Shown here: positions 1-11,056 of the stretch, piece by piece
Position numbering within the stretch: the first letter of the stretch is position 1
Layout: every line of letters begins with the position of its first letter
NCBI RefSeq assembly: GCF_014529535.1
Contig: NC_050738.1
Coordinates: 3,666,588-3,730,587 of the forward strand
DNA from: Bradysia coprophila
Taxonomy: Eukaryota > Arthropoda > Insecta > Diptera > Sciaridae
Direction: 5' to 3'
Length of the DNA stretch: 64,000 bases
Made by a program: the position numbers and the translations under genes
Notes under the pieces: generated by a model
What the model saw: only the letters and a program-made list of their open reading frames with translations
Databases searched by the model: none
Told to the model about the DNA's origin: nothing

Positions 1-1
1 T

Positions 2-115
2 ATGGTTAAACGTGGCAAGTCCCACTTGTATAAAGATGTTCAAGAATTGGGTGTGGGCTGGGAGAACTACATTTCAATTTTTGTCAACGAATTCGTTGAA
101 TGTGTTCAAGGATGA
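2..115 (+). CDS. possible C-terminal exon of a gene entering from the left (partial)
   Basis: An open frame runs from the window edge to a TGA at 113-115 and encodes 37 residues (starting MVKRGKSHLYKD, ending FVECVQG). An AATAAA polyadenylation signal follows at 340-345, which is where one would expect it if this were the last exon of a plus-strand gene. I do not recognise the protein. The length is short enough to be chance, and the ATG at position 2 may be an internal codon. Confidence 0.25.
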   Translation: MVKRGKSHLYKDVQELGVGWENYISIFVNEFVECVQG

Positions 116-3100
116 AGAATGTGATCAATGTAAATGAATGACAATGCAGTCTTCCGATTCTACTTGTCACTGTATGGTTCAATTGATAATATGTAATAAC
201 AGTGTGGGGAAGCAATATTCTAGGATTTAAATCAGACGATGTGCACCGAAAGGCTAACTGATAAGGCTTTTCGAAATGCAGGCCACAATTTGTGTTAAAG
301 TTCATTGTGAAATGCATTTTGTGAAGTAGGTGGCTCTGTAATAAAAACTAACTAGAATCTGTGGGAAATTTCTCCAACTTACTGCAATGGATGAACCTCA
401 AAATTCGGATTAGAATTACTCTTCATTTACTGTATCTTTACCATCATATTACTCAAAGAGAAATGGCGCAAGAAATGACAAAAAATTGATTGTAATTATT
501 GAAAAACGGATAATCATCCACAACAACTACTACGACAAAAAATATTTACTTCCTGTTAATGCGGTCATATTGGAAATTGTATGTTAAAACTGGCGAAGTA
601 ATAGATTCCCAATTCACTATAACGTGTAATTGAACAAAATAAGCAGAAGATATAATGTTAATATCGCGCTACGCATGTCGTTTCTACAAGATTAAAAAAA
701 AATTGTCCTAAAATCCTCATGCACATAATCCTGCAACAGCTACTACTTAATCGCCAGTTCATCTTTATTCAGCTGAAGCAAAACAACTCAAGACCACATA
801 AATTTTGGTTCAGTAGTTGCCTTAGACTAGAGAACAGAAAAACAGCCAAAGCGTTAACCAAATTGTGATATAAGCATCATCACGAAATAGTTTGTAATTA
901 CAAAGGTAATTTCAGTCTCAAGATGACCGACCATGTCGGTCGAAATCTTAAAATAAACAAATTCCTGCATCAATTTGGGTCAAAGCAATCACACCCATCG
1001 ACTTTCATCTTGTGGGAAACCTGTTATTGAAATATGTTCCGAAGTCAACAGAAAATTGAAGTAACTGAAAAGTCCAATACCTTTTCTACGTTATGGAACT
1101 ATGTTGCACAAGGAACGAAGGCAGAATTATTGCACGAATCATGAAAATTAGATATAGTTCAATTGGGCTGACATAATGCAATTAGAGCAATGTCAGCATT
1201 AGGAACATAACGTACATGTTACTTGCAAAGTAAATTTAAAATTTAAGTTTCGATATTTTCAAAAATAGTAACTCATGTTCGAGCATTCCATTATCATGAA
1301 AAACTGCTGAAAGAACTGCTGGAAGATTTTAAATTTAAGAATAAAAGATGAGGGTCGGTCTAGAGTTATCGTCATTCTGTAGAAATTACTGGCAGATATG
1401 GGTCACATAAAAATCATTTTGATTAAACCTTACCCGAGTCTGGCATTTCTTGCAACCACAAGTATATTTTTAAGTGTATTCGTGGAGAATTAAAACCATC
1501 ATCATTTCATTGGTCTCATATGGTAAATGTAAATGCACACGGCAAATTCGCCAATTATCAACAGTTTTACAGAGCTCGCTTTCAAACTCTATTGTACACT
1601 CTATTGTACACTGTTATTGTGATATCATAAGTAGGAGCAAAATGCAATTTTAACACTCAAGGTAATGCAAATCTTCAGGAGATCACAAAAAATATGTCAC
1701 CCAACAGATGCGCATATTTTGCTTGGTGTAGCGCTAACGATAGAATTGATGGAATGTGGTGAATATGGTTGCATAAATGTTTGGAAAAGTATTTTACTAC
1801 TGCAAACGTTCTATTGAAATCGTCAATGCTACAATTAAGTGAACTTGCGCTACTCTCCTTGTAACCTTTTATTACTCTTTTTTCACTTTGCCGATAATGC
1901 TTCCATTTAAAAAGCAGCGACAACGAATAATAAGTATTTGTCTTATCAATTATCAATTCTGTTTCGTTTTGTTCAATATTTTTTTCGCCCTTTTTTAGCT
2001 CTATCAAATATTACTAATTGACCTGAAACATTGAAAATCTGCACAACTAGCACTAATTAAATGGAATTGTTAAATCCAACCTACAGGTGAACATTAAACT
2101 GCGAAATTTTTTACATTTTAGAGCTGATTAATTCAATAGAAACAGTTTATTTTTTTAATTATCAAAGCATCCATTCGTTATTGGTATCAAAAGGTTACAA
2201 AACAAGTCAGGGCTTATCTTCTTTTCGTCTCTATAAATATACTCCACTCATGCAATGAACACGTTCAAATACTGCAGAATCATTTTTCAAATACGTTTGC
2301 ACTAAATAATAATTATCTCTGAGATTTCTTTTATAAATCTCGTTGCGTGATGTTTTTTTGTCAAGTAGCCGAAGATTGTCGATACTGAGATGGAATAAAT
2401 TTTTATCAAGATTTTTATTGAAAATCACTTAATCCAAAAAAAAATAGTTTGGAGACAGTGCTAATTCTTTCGAGAGGCCCTTCAAAATATTCAAAACCTA
2501 ACAAATTTTCCACAAATGACAGGTGCATATTTTCGATGTAGCCCGAGGCGGATATTTGCTTTCGTTGAAGATTAACAGTTTTCCGAGTATTTTCTTTTTT
2601 TTAAAAGGATTTTCTGATGGAAAATTTTATGGTTTTTAAACAATTTCGAAAGATTTTTTGATTGACAGAGGATTTTCTAATTTTAGCCTGATAGATTTGT
2701 TAAGAGAGCTGAGTGACCTGTCGATGTCGACTAATCTGAATCAGGTATCCTCACATCATAAACAATTTTCGTTAATATTTTGCTGAGATTAGATTCATTT
2801 TCCTGTCACAGATGTTGTCGGGAATTGTGTTAACGAGAACAACTCATTATCTATGGAAAATGTTTTGAATATTAAGAGTGATCAGTATAAGTCGAACTAA
2901 ATGAAATGAATCGAAGAAAACCGAAGAAAAAATCAGGCCTTTTAGTATCTTAGTGAGAAAATTAAGGGGGATTAGTGAACAAGAAGGGATTGTAAAAGCG
3001 TAGAATTCCCAACAGATGAAATGTGGATAAAATTTAAGTGAAAAATTATCGAATTAAAAATTTAGGCACAACATTGACCCACAGCATATCCGTCATCCCA

Positions 3101-4565
3101 ATAAGGATCGTACCAGAAATGTCATCACAATATCAGTAAGGGATAGGAAAGTTCCCAAGTAACTCAAAAAAGACACAAAGCTACGAGTCCAATGTAACAC
3201 TTCAGTTACAGTCACACATTATAATTATCGCAATAATAGAGGGTGTTTTGGGGGCTCACCAAATCGCTTTTAATAAAATAAAAACGTTTAACCCAATAAA
3301 ATGACCGAAAATGTTAAGTGCTTGAAAAAGCGACACCAATTCTTGTGGCAAGGGCCACATTGCAAAATGTCAATTTTATTGATTGTTATAATCGGACCGA
3401 CAAAAGACAATATTAATTGATGTTTTCCCCCGAATTGACAATATTCGGAAATTGTTTACTTCATTCCGATTAGCTTTATTGCTTTATAATTGCATGCATA
3501 CTCATTTATATAGTTGTCTGTATATACGCCTCCCACATACAATCAGGACGATTATAGGTGTTGTTCCTATCATGCTCATTCGTATATTCGGCTTCCAATC
3601 CATTTACTGAAATTGTCATTTCAACAACTTATTGGGATCGGGTCAGAAATAAATCAAAACAATTGAAAATACTAAAAAAATGAACCGAGTGAAATAGTCG
3701 AAAAATCCATAATCAATTAAATATAAATGTCCTCGTAAGCTAAAAACTCTCTCTTTTGCTTCAGAATTTATAACTTCTGGCTGGTAGTACTACTCACATA
3801 CGTGCATATTAAATTGTATAGTTCGAACACACATCCTGTGTGTACGTGAATATATGTGTGTTATTATAGGTTGTTCTAGGTTAATAAAGGTAATTTTATT
3901 TATATTTATATTTCCAGCGTTCCATTGATAAGAAATGGGTTTTTTCACAATTTTTTATTTTCGTTTCGGTCGAAACTTCTAAATGTTTGACCTACAAATC
4001 GGAAACAATCTCATTTTGACGAATATACCGTATAAATACAATCTCCTCGATATTATAGCGCATCAATGACACACAAATTTGATTGACTTTCATTTGATAT
4101 ATTCCATTTCGAAAGGCATCAATTAAATGTCCTTAACACGAATCGAACACTCTTTTAATATCAGCGTCTAATCATTAAAGACATTTCTACATACGTATAA
4201 ATGTGTTGTACGAATATATATATACGCGAAGGAGAAGATGAGTATTATACTGGAATGCGGTAAATAAATAATGCTATCTCGTTGCATGACAAAAATCGTG
4301 TACTCAATATCGTATATCGCATTTAGCATGGTATATAATGTATAGTATAAGTATACCCGATTTCACCTATATCCCTTTTCGAAAAGAGCATACATATAAC
4401 ATACACTGAATGTATCCATAATCTATGTTAAGTGGAGTCTCTTCTCCAGTCAAATGAATGAAAATTGCTTTCTTGACAGTTAGCCTCTATTTTTGCTTGA
4501 ATTTTCCCACACACAAAACGAAACGAAAAAAAGGAAGAAGAGGACAGAAGAAAAAAAAAACTCAC
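116..4565. other. no supported gene; probable intron of the YjbQ-type gene
   Basis: No convincing exon was found on either strand. The minus-strand open frame at 1675-2007 (110 codons) is Lys/Ser-rich and resembles no family I know. The stretch lies downstream of the minus-strand first exon at 4566-4722, so it is probably intron. The missing HTSAS-type exon of that family was searched for by eye and not seen. Confidence 0.5.
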
Positions 4566-4722
4566 TTTGGACGTGACATAGGCCCACCGAGAACTGTCCC
4601 AGTTCGGGCATTTGTCTTAATATTTCTTCGGTGACCAAATGGACACCACGGTGCTGTGGTCGCAGGTTTATTTTTCTCTGGAACCATGCTGAACCGATTT
4701 GTAATCCGCGATTCGAAGCCAT
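4566..4722 (-). CDS. YjbQ/UPF0047 family protein, first coding exon only
   Basis: The 52-residue N-terminal exon starts MASNRGLQIGSAWFQ and continues with RGVHLVTEEIL and FSVGLCHVQ. This matches the start of YjbQ/UPF0047 proteins, where a strand of the W-[YF]-x-K type is followed by RGFHLVT-E and then a G-L-x-H segment before the HTSAS motif. In bacteria YjbQ has thiamin phosphate synthase side activity; the role of the animal proteins is not settled. The ATG at 4720-4722 is the only in-frame start. The exon ends in a clean donor (AAA|GTGAGT, intron from 4565 downward) at phase 1. The rest of the gene, including HTSAS and the C-terminal His residues, was not found and may lie left of the window. 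Confidence 0.72.
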
Positions 4723-5428
4723 GTTGGTTTCTATAATTTGGTATCATATATACCGCAATTTGATATTGCAGCGAAAAAAACGAAAACAGTGAGCGCAATA
4801 CGATTATTTATTACCGAGAAAAAAAAATTATTCCTTTTCCCCACTGCTCGTTTCACTAGCACACTTTTCGGGACCCCGTAATCGCACTATTCACAGCCAC
4901 AACACAATTTTTTTCACGTCCGCCTTGAAATTTTTTTCGCACAATCCTCCAAACATCATTTTTTCTGTGTTATGTTAATTTGACATCACTACACGTTATG
5001 TATTCACTCGTCTGTTCTAATCGAATTTTTGATCCGTTTTAACTAACATCATGAGTAGAACATCTTGTGTCTTGTGTTAGATTTATCAATGCAATGCAGC
5101 TGAATAATTAGGCGATTGAATAAAATAATCAATTTGTTACTAAATTCTTTTGATGATAGTGGAGTAATTGTAATGTCTCTCACGATATCAGCCTAATTTC
5201 GTGACTAACAGTGTTGTTAGCTTTCATCATTCCGTAAAATTATATTCACCACTCCTCGTGTATGTATCGCAATGTGTTGAGTTCCAGTGGTTACAGACTT
5301 TAGATGGAGACTTTTTTCAACGACAACAATATTTGATCGGAAGGAATTGTACGTGGTCAGGATTTACACATTTTTTTTAACGAAGTGAAATGAAGTAATA
5401 TTTGCTGGTCGCTCCAATCAATTTATAA

Positions 5429-5629
5429 CCTTTTACAGACGGCTGTCATCTGCTATCGACAACGACAGCAACACTAAACGACAACCTCCGGCTAATGAGG
5501 TCGTATATAGCAAAAATCAAGTTCAAAACAAATGAAGTAAAAGATTTCTGAAATCAATCGTTGAAAATCTTCGATCAAATGAAGTAATAGATCAGATAGT
5601 AAAACTCTTAAACTGCCTTCTGTGACATG
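5429..5629. mobile_element. MITE of the CCTGTTACAGACGG family, degenerate copy
   Basis: It begins with a CCTTTTACAGACGG end and finishes with CCTTCTGTGACATG followed by TTAA at 5630-5633. The interior, including the core AACAAATGAAGTAAAAGAT, matches the copy at 39047-39257 almost throughout. The left flank reads ATAA rather than TTAA, so one target-site copy has decayed. Confidence 0.65.
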
Positions 5630-6398
5630 TTAATTACAGAAAATATGCTTCGAAGGTTAAATTATTTTATTCTTGCTGCTTTCACAGCAAGTTAAAAACC
5701 ACAATTCCAAATCTGAATGTTAAAGACGAAAAATGTAAATAAATTCCTTGCTCTCACCATAACGTTATGATTTAGCACAACACAATAAAAGTCTTCGTGT
5801 TGGTGATTCGTTTGTCAACACTGAACCGATTGGGGTGTGCTTCCATATGTAGAAATAATTTGTGGAACTGTACAACAGAGGGCGATCTTTCAGTGGAAAA
5901 TATTCAAACAAAAAAGAGAGGGTAGTACAGCCACGAATGATAGATGAGGATCTGGAAGATTACAGCGGCTACATAAATTAGTAAAGCATTTCGCAGCCGA
6001 TTTTCAATAAATGTTTTATAGATTTCAATTAACAATAGGTTGTTTTCGTACGTTCAGACCATTTTCATTGTAATTCTTCTAAATTTAACTTTTAATTGTT
6101 TTCATGTATGCTCAGGATTGCGGTCATAACAACGGCAATTCATCTGTTATCGACACAACAATGTGAAAAATAGAGATCGACTTAGCACAAAGTTCTCTTC
6201 TCTTATACAACAAAACGTATAGTTAAACCGATGAAGTAAAAGATTTGATATTTAACACCAAAAGCGATACATGGAACAAGCGCAAGATTTACCAGCTGAT
6301 AAAAAGTTACCCATACTAATAGGGTGCTCAACGTCAACATGCACTTTTTGTCGAACCGAGTGGATTTAATGGTGAAATCAACGCACTTCAAGCATTAG

Positions 6399-6700
6399 TG
6401 GTACTCTAAATATAGTACCGAAACTGGTCAGTTTATCCAATGTTTGCACTGTAAAAAAATCTGGAATGGAACCAGAGAAAAAACGTATTTAAAGTGAGAC
6501 CTGGTAGGGCAACTCGGCTGTAGAATGTCGAACAACGAACTTCAAGGTTCAAGGTAAAAGGAAAAGTGCTTCAAATGACAGCTGCCAAATAGTTCTATTT
6601 TGAATGGAAAAAGTTTCCAGATTTTTTTACCTTGCCAAAATTGGTTGGATACACTGTCCCGTTTTAGTACTCTATTTAGAGAACCACTCATGCTTGAAGT
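6399..6700. repeat. facing fragments of a dispersed GTACTCTA / GGCAGCTGTCA repeat
   Basis: One end (GTGGTACTCTAAATA, about 6399) and an inverted copy of the whole unit (about 6540-6700) face each other. Related copies are at about 9750-9905 and 51587-51720, and a fragment is at 27285-27335. All share GGCAGCTG followed about 25 bases on by an AGTGCGTTG motif. Confidence 0.5.
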
Positions 6701-7582
6701 GAGTTGCGTAGAAACGTTGCTGCTAATTTCTTTGCACTTCACGTTCATTGTGGAAAATTTTTAACCGCCCTCGAATTCGACGTGAAATCCATAAGTATTT
6801 ACGTGAGAGGCTTATGTTGGTTTCTTATCGAATTACAACTCAGATGTTGTCAACCTAAGCATATAATTCGTGTTACACAAGTCTTGTCGCGCTTAAAAAG
6901 GTCTGAAGAACAAGTGATCAACCGAAAGGCAAATGATTCTCCGTTTCTGAATAAGAGTGTAGTCTTTCGTTCTTGCGGTATAATCTATTGCTGTTTCGCT
7001 AGTATCTCTCCGGTCATTAGTAAGAATACGTGGTACACTCACGGAATTCTGAAAACCAACACATTTTCTGTTTTGTGTATTAATAACGCTAAAGCGCAAA
7101 GTCGGGCAGACTGATTTTTGGTGTTCAGTCTCGTCACCTGGAAAGCCATTGAAATTTCGACTACTTTTTGAAGACACTGTGTTAAATTGGTTTATCATTT
7201 TTTCAAATTTAGTTATGGCTACCAGAACTGATTGATGGTGACATAGTTTAGGTAAATACAGTTAATCCCAATCAAATTTGTGACTTAATTTGCTTCAGCC
7301 ACATTTATAGTTTGTTACTTACTTTGAAATCCACACGTTCGCTTTATTTAAATAGAATGAAATTCTTTTCCAAAAAAGCGTTAAATAACCTATAAACGTG
7401 TCAAACGTTTAATTTCCGCCTTATGCGGATATCGAGCGTGTCGATCTTTTTATAAATATTTTATAGGGCACACATAGGTGCACATTTAAGAATGAAATTC
7501 AGGTAAATTCATACCATTTCCGTCAGACATCGGCACCTTCTGTTCGACAATTCCGTGATGGAATAATAAAATTTTTTTGCAA

Positions 7583-7622
7583 TATATAAAGAAGCTCGAT
7601 GGAGTTTTCGATTGATTCAGTC
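7583..7622 (+). promoter_or_regulatory. TATA box and initiator of the secreted Cys-rich gene
   Basis: TATATAAA lies at 7583-7590, and an arthropod initiator TCAGTC lies at 7617-7622, about 32 bases from TATA to the predicted start. That is the standard spacing. The ATG follows about 90 bases downstream. Confidence 0.7.
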
Positions 7623-7709
7623 AAACGAGGATAATCGTCCCGTTTACTGCAACACTAAGATTTTCCTCGAAATTGATTATTGTCGTGGTTGTCTCGTTTA
7701 AAAAGAAAA

Positions 7710-8347
7710 ATGAATTTTTTCATTGTGATATACGTTATAATTGTGAGTGTACAGGTAATGGATCTTGCCATGAGCTTAGTTGTGAGTTTTGTTGTGAATT
7801 TCAAAATAAATATTTTTTTAAATAAATCTAGATGTTCCATGGAAATGCTTTTGCAGACAAGAAAAACAATCGTGAAAAAAGAAGACTGTCAGAATCGGAA
7901 ATCTGTAAATTGGAAGAGGAATGGCGGGTGAAAGTGAGTAAAATTATTATTTTTTATTTCCGATAGAATCTACCATTTTTTGACATGATTTTCATCCGAT
8001 GGATAATAAGCTGGTGGTGACCTATACATACACCTGATGATTGCTTTTTACGTCTCTGTCCCTGATCAAAAAATAATTCTTTTTCGCTGCTTGTCTATTT
8101 CTAATTGACGATTTTCTGTGTTCCCAAAAAGGTTAAATGTCCGGAAGGCCAGTTACCCGATCAAAATGGAAAATGCCGTGAAATTTGGATATTCACTTGT
8201 AAGCCATGCAAAGAAGGCCTTCGTCCTGGTGAAAATGGTAAATGTATTGAAGTTTGGTCTCCGACACCGTCACACATCATTGGCGCACCGACATATTGCT
8301 CCGAAGGATATCGATTGCATAACGGTGTATGCAAAAGGGTTATTTAA
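7710..8347 (+). CDS. small secreted protein with three Cys-x-EG-xx-xx-NG-x-C repeats
   Basis: Three coding exons, 7710-7754, 7832-7933 and 8132-8347, join at phase 0 with consensus GT-AG ends and give 120 residues. Exon 1 is a hydrophobic signal peptide (MNFFIVIYVIIVSVQ). Exon 2 is a basic, charged linker. Exon 3 carries three tandem units: CPEGQLPDQNGKC, CKEGLRPGENGKC and CSEGYRLHNGVC, the first two each followed by an acidic-hydrophobic-Trp triplet (EIW, EVW). Similar C-P-x-G-x-x-x-D-x-x-G-x-C units occur in small secreted insect proteins of unknown role. AATAAA is at 8387-8392. The lead ATG was chosen because it starts the signal peptide and follows the TATA/initiator pair. Function is unknown; a haemolymph, cuticle or gland product is only a guess. 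Confidence 0.82.
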
Positions 8348-8392
8348 CTTCTTTAGTTTTGCATTAGACATTTGAAGTGTTTTCCAAATAAA

Positions 8393-8872
8393 TTTTGAAT
8401 GATCAAGCTACATCTAGTTTTTTGCATATCAACTTTGAAATTCGTGTCGCACGAAATATAATGTGACTTATTATTCACACGCACTGCGAATTTTGTGCGA
8501 CTGCAACAATGCCGACTACTTCAAAGTTCAACAAAACTTTTATTGAGGCGTACCAACGCACTTCCTAGAAACCAAACAAGATTCTTCGTCTTCGACACTG
8601 TTAATTTTGATGTGGTTAGCCGATGCTTAGATTTGTTAAGTAAAAACTATTTGCTGGCGGAAGACCACCAAAACGATTCATAGTGTCGTGTCAGTTATCA
8701 ATATAAACGTTCCTTTTTATAGATTTGGCCGACCACGATCGGTAATTATATGTTTGATTAGTTGGGAACATATTCAATTGCAGAATAAAACTTTAATAAA
8801 ATTAAAAAAATCGACAAACATTTTGAGAATTAGAAACTGAAACTTAAAAAACACAACCGTGTTACTGGCCCA
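8393..8872. other. intergenic, nothing recognised
   Basis: AT-rich sequence between the Cys-rich gene's polyadenylation signal and the hAT-type MITE. The plus frame at 8495-8683 shows no coding features. Confidence 0.5.
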
Positions 8873-9073
8873 ATCAATGGCAAGGCTGTATACTTCGGGA
8901 GGTCACGCAGATCGCCATTTTATTAGATACGCGGGAACACACCTTTTCCATACAAAGAAATTCACCAAAATAGAATTTGTATGGCGTGGTGATTTTTTTG
9001 TATGAAACGTGGTGTGTAACCCGCGTATCTGCATCTGCGTGACCTCCCCAAAGTATACAGCCTTGATCAATGG
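8873..9073. mobile_element. hAT-type MITE with 8-bp target duplication
   Basis: The element occupies 8881-9065 (185 bp). Its ends are inverted (CAAGGCTGTATACTT... and ...AAGTATACAGCCTTG), with arms continuing through the GGTCACGCAGAT block. It is flanked on both sides by ATCAATGG (8873-8880 and 9066-9073). An 8-bp duplication and CA-start ends are hallmarks of the hAT superfamily. No coding capacity. Confidence 0.9.
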
Positions 9074-9129
9074 TTCATTTTGCTTTTCAACCGTACATTA
9101 TAAGCTGTTCGAAATTACATTCACTAACA

Positions 9130-9201
9130 GCCCGTTAGTTCAGCTAGTACGTCTGAGCCTGGCATGTAAGAGGTGCCGGGTTCAAATCCAGACTTTTTTT
9201 T
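9130..9201 (+). other. tRNA-like sequence or tRNA-derived SINE head
   Basis: The segment carries an A-box-like TTAGTTCAGCTAG, a B-box-like GGTTCAAATCC at 9179-9189 and a run of eight T (9194-9201), that is, an internal Pol III promoter and terminator. The acceptor stem and T stem do not pair well and the span is shorter than a normal tRNA, so a working tRNA is unlikely. It starts only 57 bp after the hAT MITE's duplication. Confidence 0.4.
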
Positions 9202-10385
9202 ATTTTTGTTTGTTTTCTCGTCAAAAACGATACAAGCAGATGTTGTGATATGATTGTCAAAATGTCAAAAATGGCTGACTATTTCCAAAATTGGTCAGTT
9301 GTTTACAAAATAATTTTTGACTACAATGATTCGAGAAACAGAATATGGCTATACGTTTGCATCGGTGTCAAAATTAACGTAAAGAATTTATTTGCAAGCT
9401 TTTTTCGTATTATCTGAGATAGATACACGTACACGCGCTCAAAAATTGGTCTCAAAAATTGTATTTTTCAATTTGGAAATTGTGTACGATCTGAATCTGA
9501 TTTTCAGATAAATTGTCTTACTTCATTCTGATCCTACAAGGATCATGTCAGCAATTTATTTCATTAAAGTTGGTGATGCTGGAAGTATTAAAAAAATCTG
9601 TGGTTATGTATTTTTCGCATACGGTTCAATTTTTTTCAGAAATGGTCGACATGTTCCCTCTATCTGTCGAAACGGCGTCCCCGCCGTCATCTTAGCATCT
9701 CTTTGTTTGTGAGTCATAACTTTACCCACTTGGAGAAACCCTTGCACGTGGTACTCTAAATAGAGTACTGAAACGGGACAGTGTACCAAACACATTTTGG
9801 TTTTATAAAAAATCTGGAAATTTTTTTCATACAGATAGAATAGTATTCAAATTGGCAGCTGTCACTCGAAGCACTTTTGCTTAAAGTGCGTTGCATGTAC
9901 GCTTTCATTAAGTTTGGAGTTAGAAATGTTTGGACTAGAAATGTCAACCTATTTGAGAATTTTGAACACTATTGAAGAATGTCGGCTTAATCGTACCGAA
10001 TTGAATCTTAAGTGTTTTTATTGTCTTTTCCCGCATCTTTCAAGCTCGATGGGGAACACTCTTTTTGACATTCTCTATCAACACTATTGACAATGACTTA
10101 ACACAATATATTTGTTCAAACTAATGAAATGAACACTTATCAAACGAAGTAGCAGACATTATAATGATTGTATCTAGATACGCTTGCCATTTGTAAGAGG
10201 TTTAGTATAGCTGTAGCAAGCATATTGTAATTGATGATACTATTACTTTTTAATCTATACCAGGCAATGGTAGCAAAGTCTACAATAGTATTCGAATAAT
10301 TAAAATCACTTTAATTAAACAAAATGTAACAATACATTGCACTAAAATAGATTATTGAATGATAAGATTTGTAAAATACTGTGCA
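9202..10385. other. intergenic with repeat copies
   Basis: No gene is supported. About 9750-9905 is a copy of the GTACTCTA...GGCAGCTGTCA repeat, and about 10085-10200 resembles the GAAGTAAAAGAT MITE family, ending with CTTGCCATTTGTAAGAGG. Confidence 0.45.
9750..9905 (+). repeat. dispersed GTACTCTA...GGCAGCTGTCA repeat
   Basis: It starts GTGGTACTCTAAATAGAG, contains GGGACAGTGTA, and ends around GGCAGCTGTCA...AAGTGCGTTG. The copies near 6540-6700 (inverted) and 51587-51720 share all three blocks in the same order. Confidence 0.6.
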
Positions 10386-11056
10386 CTAAACACCTGCTCC
10401 AAGTTTACTGTGTTGGTCCTTTTTATTGGTAATGTTTTCCATCGAACTTCGCATTTCAATGTTATTAATTGCTTGTTGTGTATCTGATAAGAAATCCTGA
10501 CGAATTCGCTCTAACGCTGTAGATAATAAATAAAAAAAACGGAAAAACGGACAAGCCAACATAAGCACATTGTTTTAGAACAAAAAGACATTAATACGAA
10601 AACCTTGCCTTTTTGCAAATCCATGTCATCCATCTCCGAGTTTTTTATGCACGCTAGATGTTCACGGAATTTTTTAGCAATTTTCCTTCGCTGAAAATCG
10701 GCCTCGATCTCTTGCTTCGTTCGTGGTATTCGAAAGCGAATACAACAGCACAGCATTATGGCTATAGGTATTTTTAAGAAGAATAGTTTTGTTAATGATT
10801 GAAGGTTATTCTAAGATATTGAACAATATTTTTTTTCAATCCGATTTAACTTGATTCAAACAAAACAAAAACGTGAAATTTAACGAAAATTTACAGATCA
10901 ACTACACACAATGCGAATAAATGTTTTCCAACAAAGAAAATACGTACTGACGCTGGCCACACCACTAAAACAGATGAATATCAGATGCCAAACTTTCAAG
11001 TCCCACAAGCCAGTATCTTTCTCCAACCACTCCGGTTCTTCGATAATCCCATCCAT
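10386..11056 (-). CDS. Tmie: TMIE (transmembrane inner ear) homologue
   Basis: Three exons read 11056-10948, 10761-10609 and 10516-10386, giving 130 residues. The chain starts MDGIIEEPEWLEKDTGLWD, crosses the membrane once (about residues 24-42) and then reads LCCCIRFRIPRTKQEIEA. This matches the diagnostic C-[RK]-x-PRT-[RK]-x-EIEA block of TMIE, which is followed by a charged, helical tail. TMIE is a subunit of the TMC1/2 mechanotransduction channel in hair cells and works with TMC in worms and flies; the cytosolic stretch after the membrane segment binds phosphoinositides. The vertebrate protein has a long Lys-rich tail; here the tail ends SKLGAGV. The second intron only keeps frame with a GC donor (AAAAAG|GCAAGG, 10608-10607); the nearby GT donors would hit a stop. 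The reading frame and family match make the call firm. Confidence 0.85.

Larger units (their letters stand above)
4723..7582. other. intergenic, repeat-rich
   Basis: No coding region is supported. The plus frame at 6704-7114 and the overlapping minus frame at 6893-7198 have no domain signal and no splice context. The stretch holds a copy of the TTAA-type MITE (5429-5629) and facing fragments of a GTACTCTA...GGCAGCTGTCA repeat (about 6399-6700). The YjbQ promoter must lie just above 4722; I saw no clear TATA box there. Confidence 0.5.

Noticed and set aside
1675-2007. 110-codon minus-strand open frame
   Set aside because: No family resemblance, no splice partners, low-complexity composition, and it lies in what is probably an intron.
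6704-7114. 136-codon plus-strand open frame
   Set aside because: It overlaps a 101-codon frame on the other strand, starts inside a repeat and shows no protein features.
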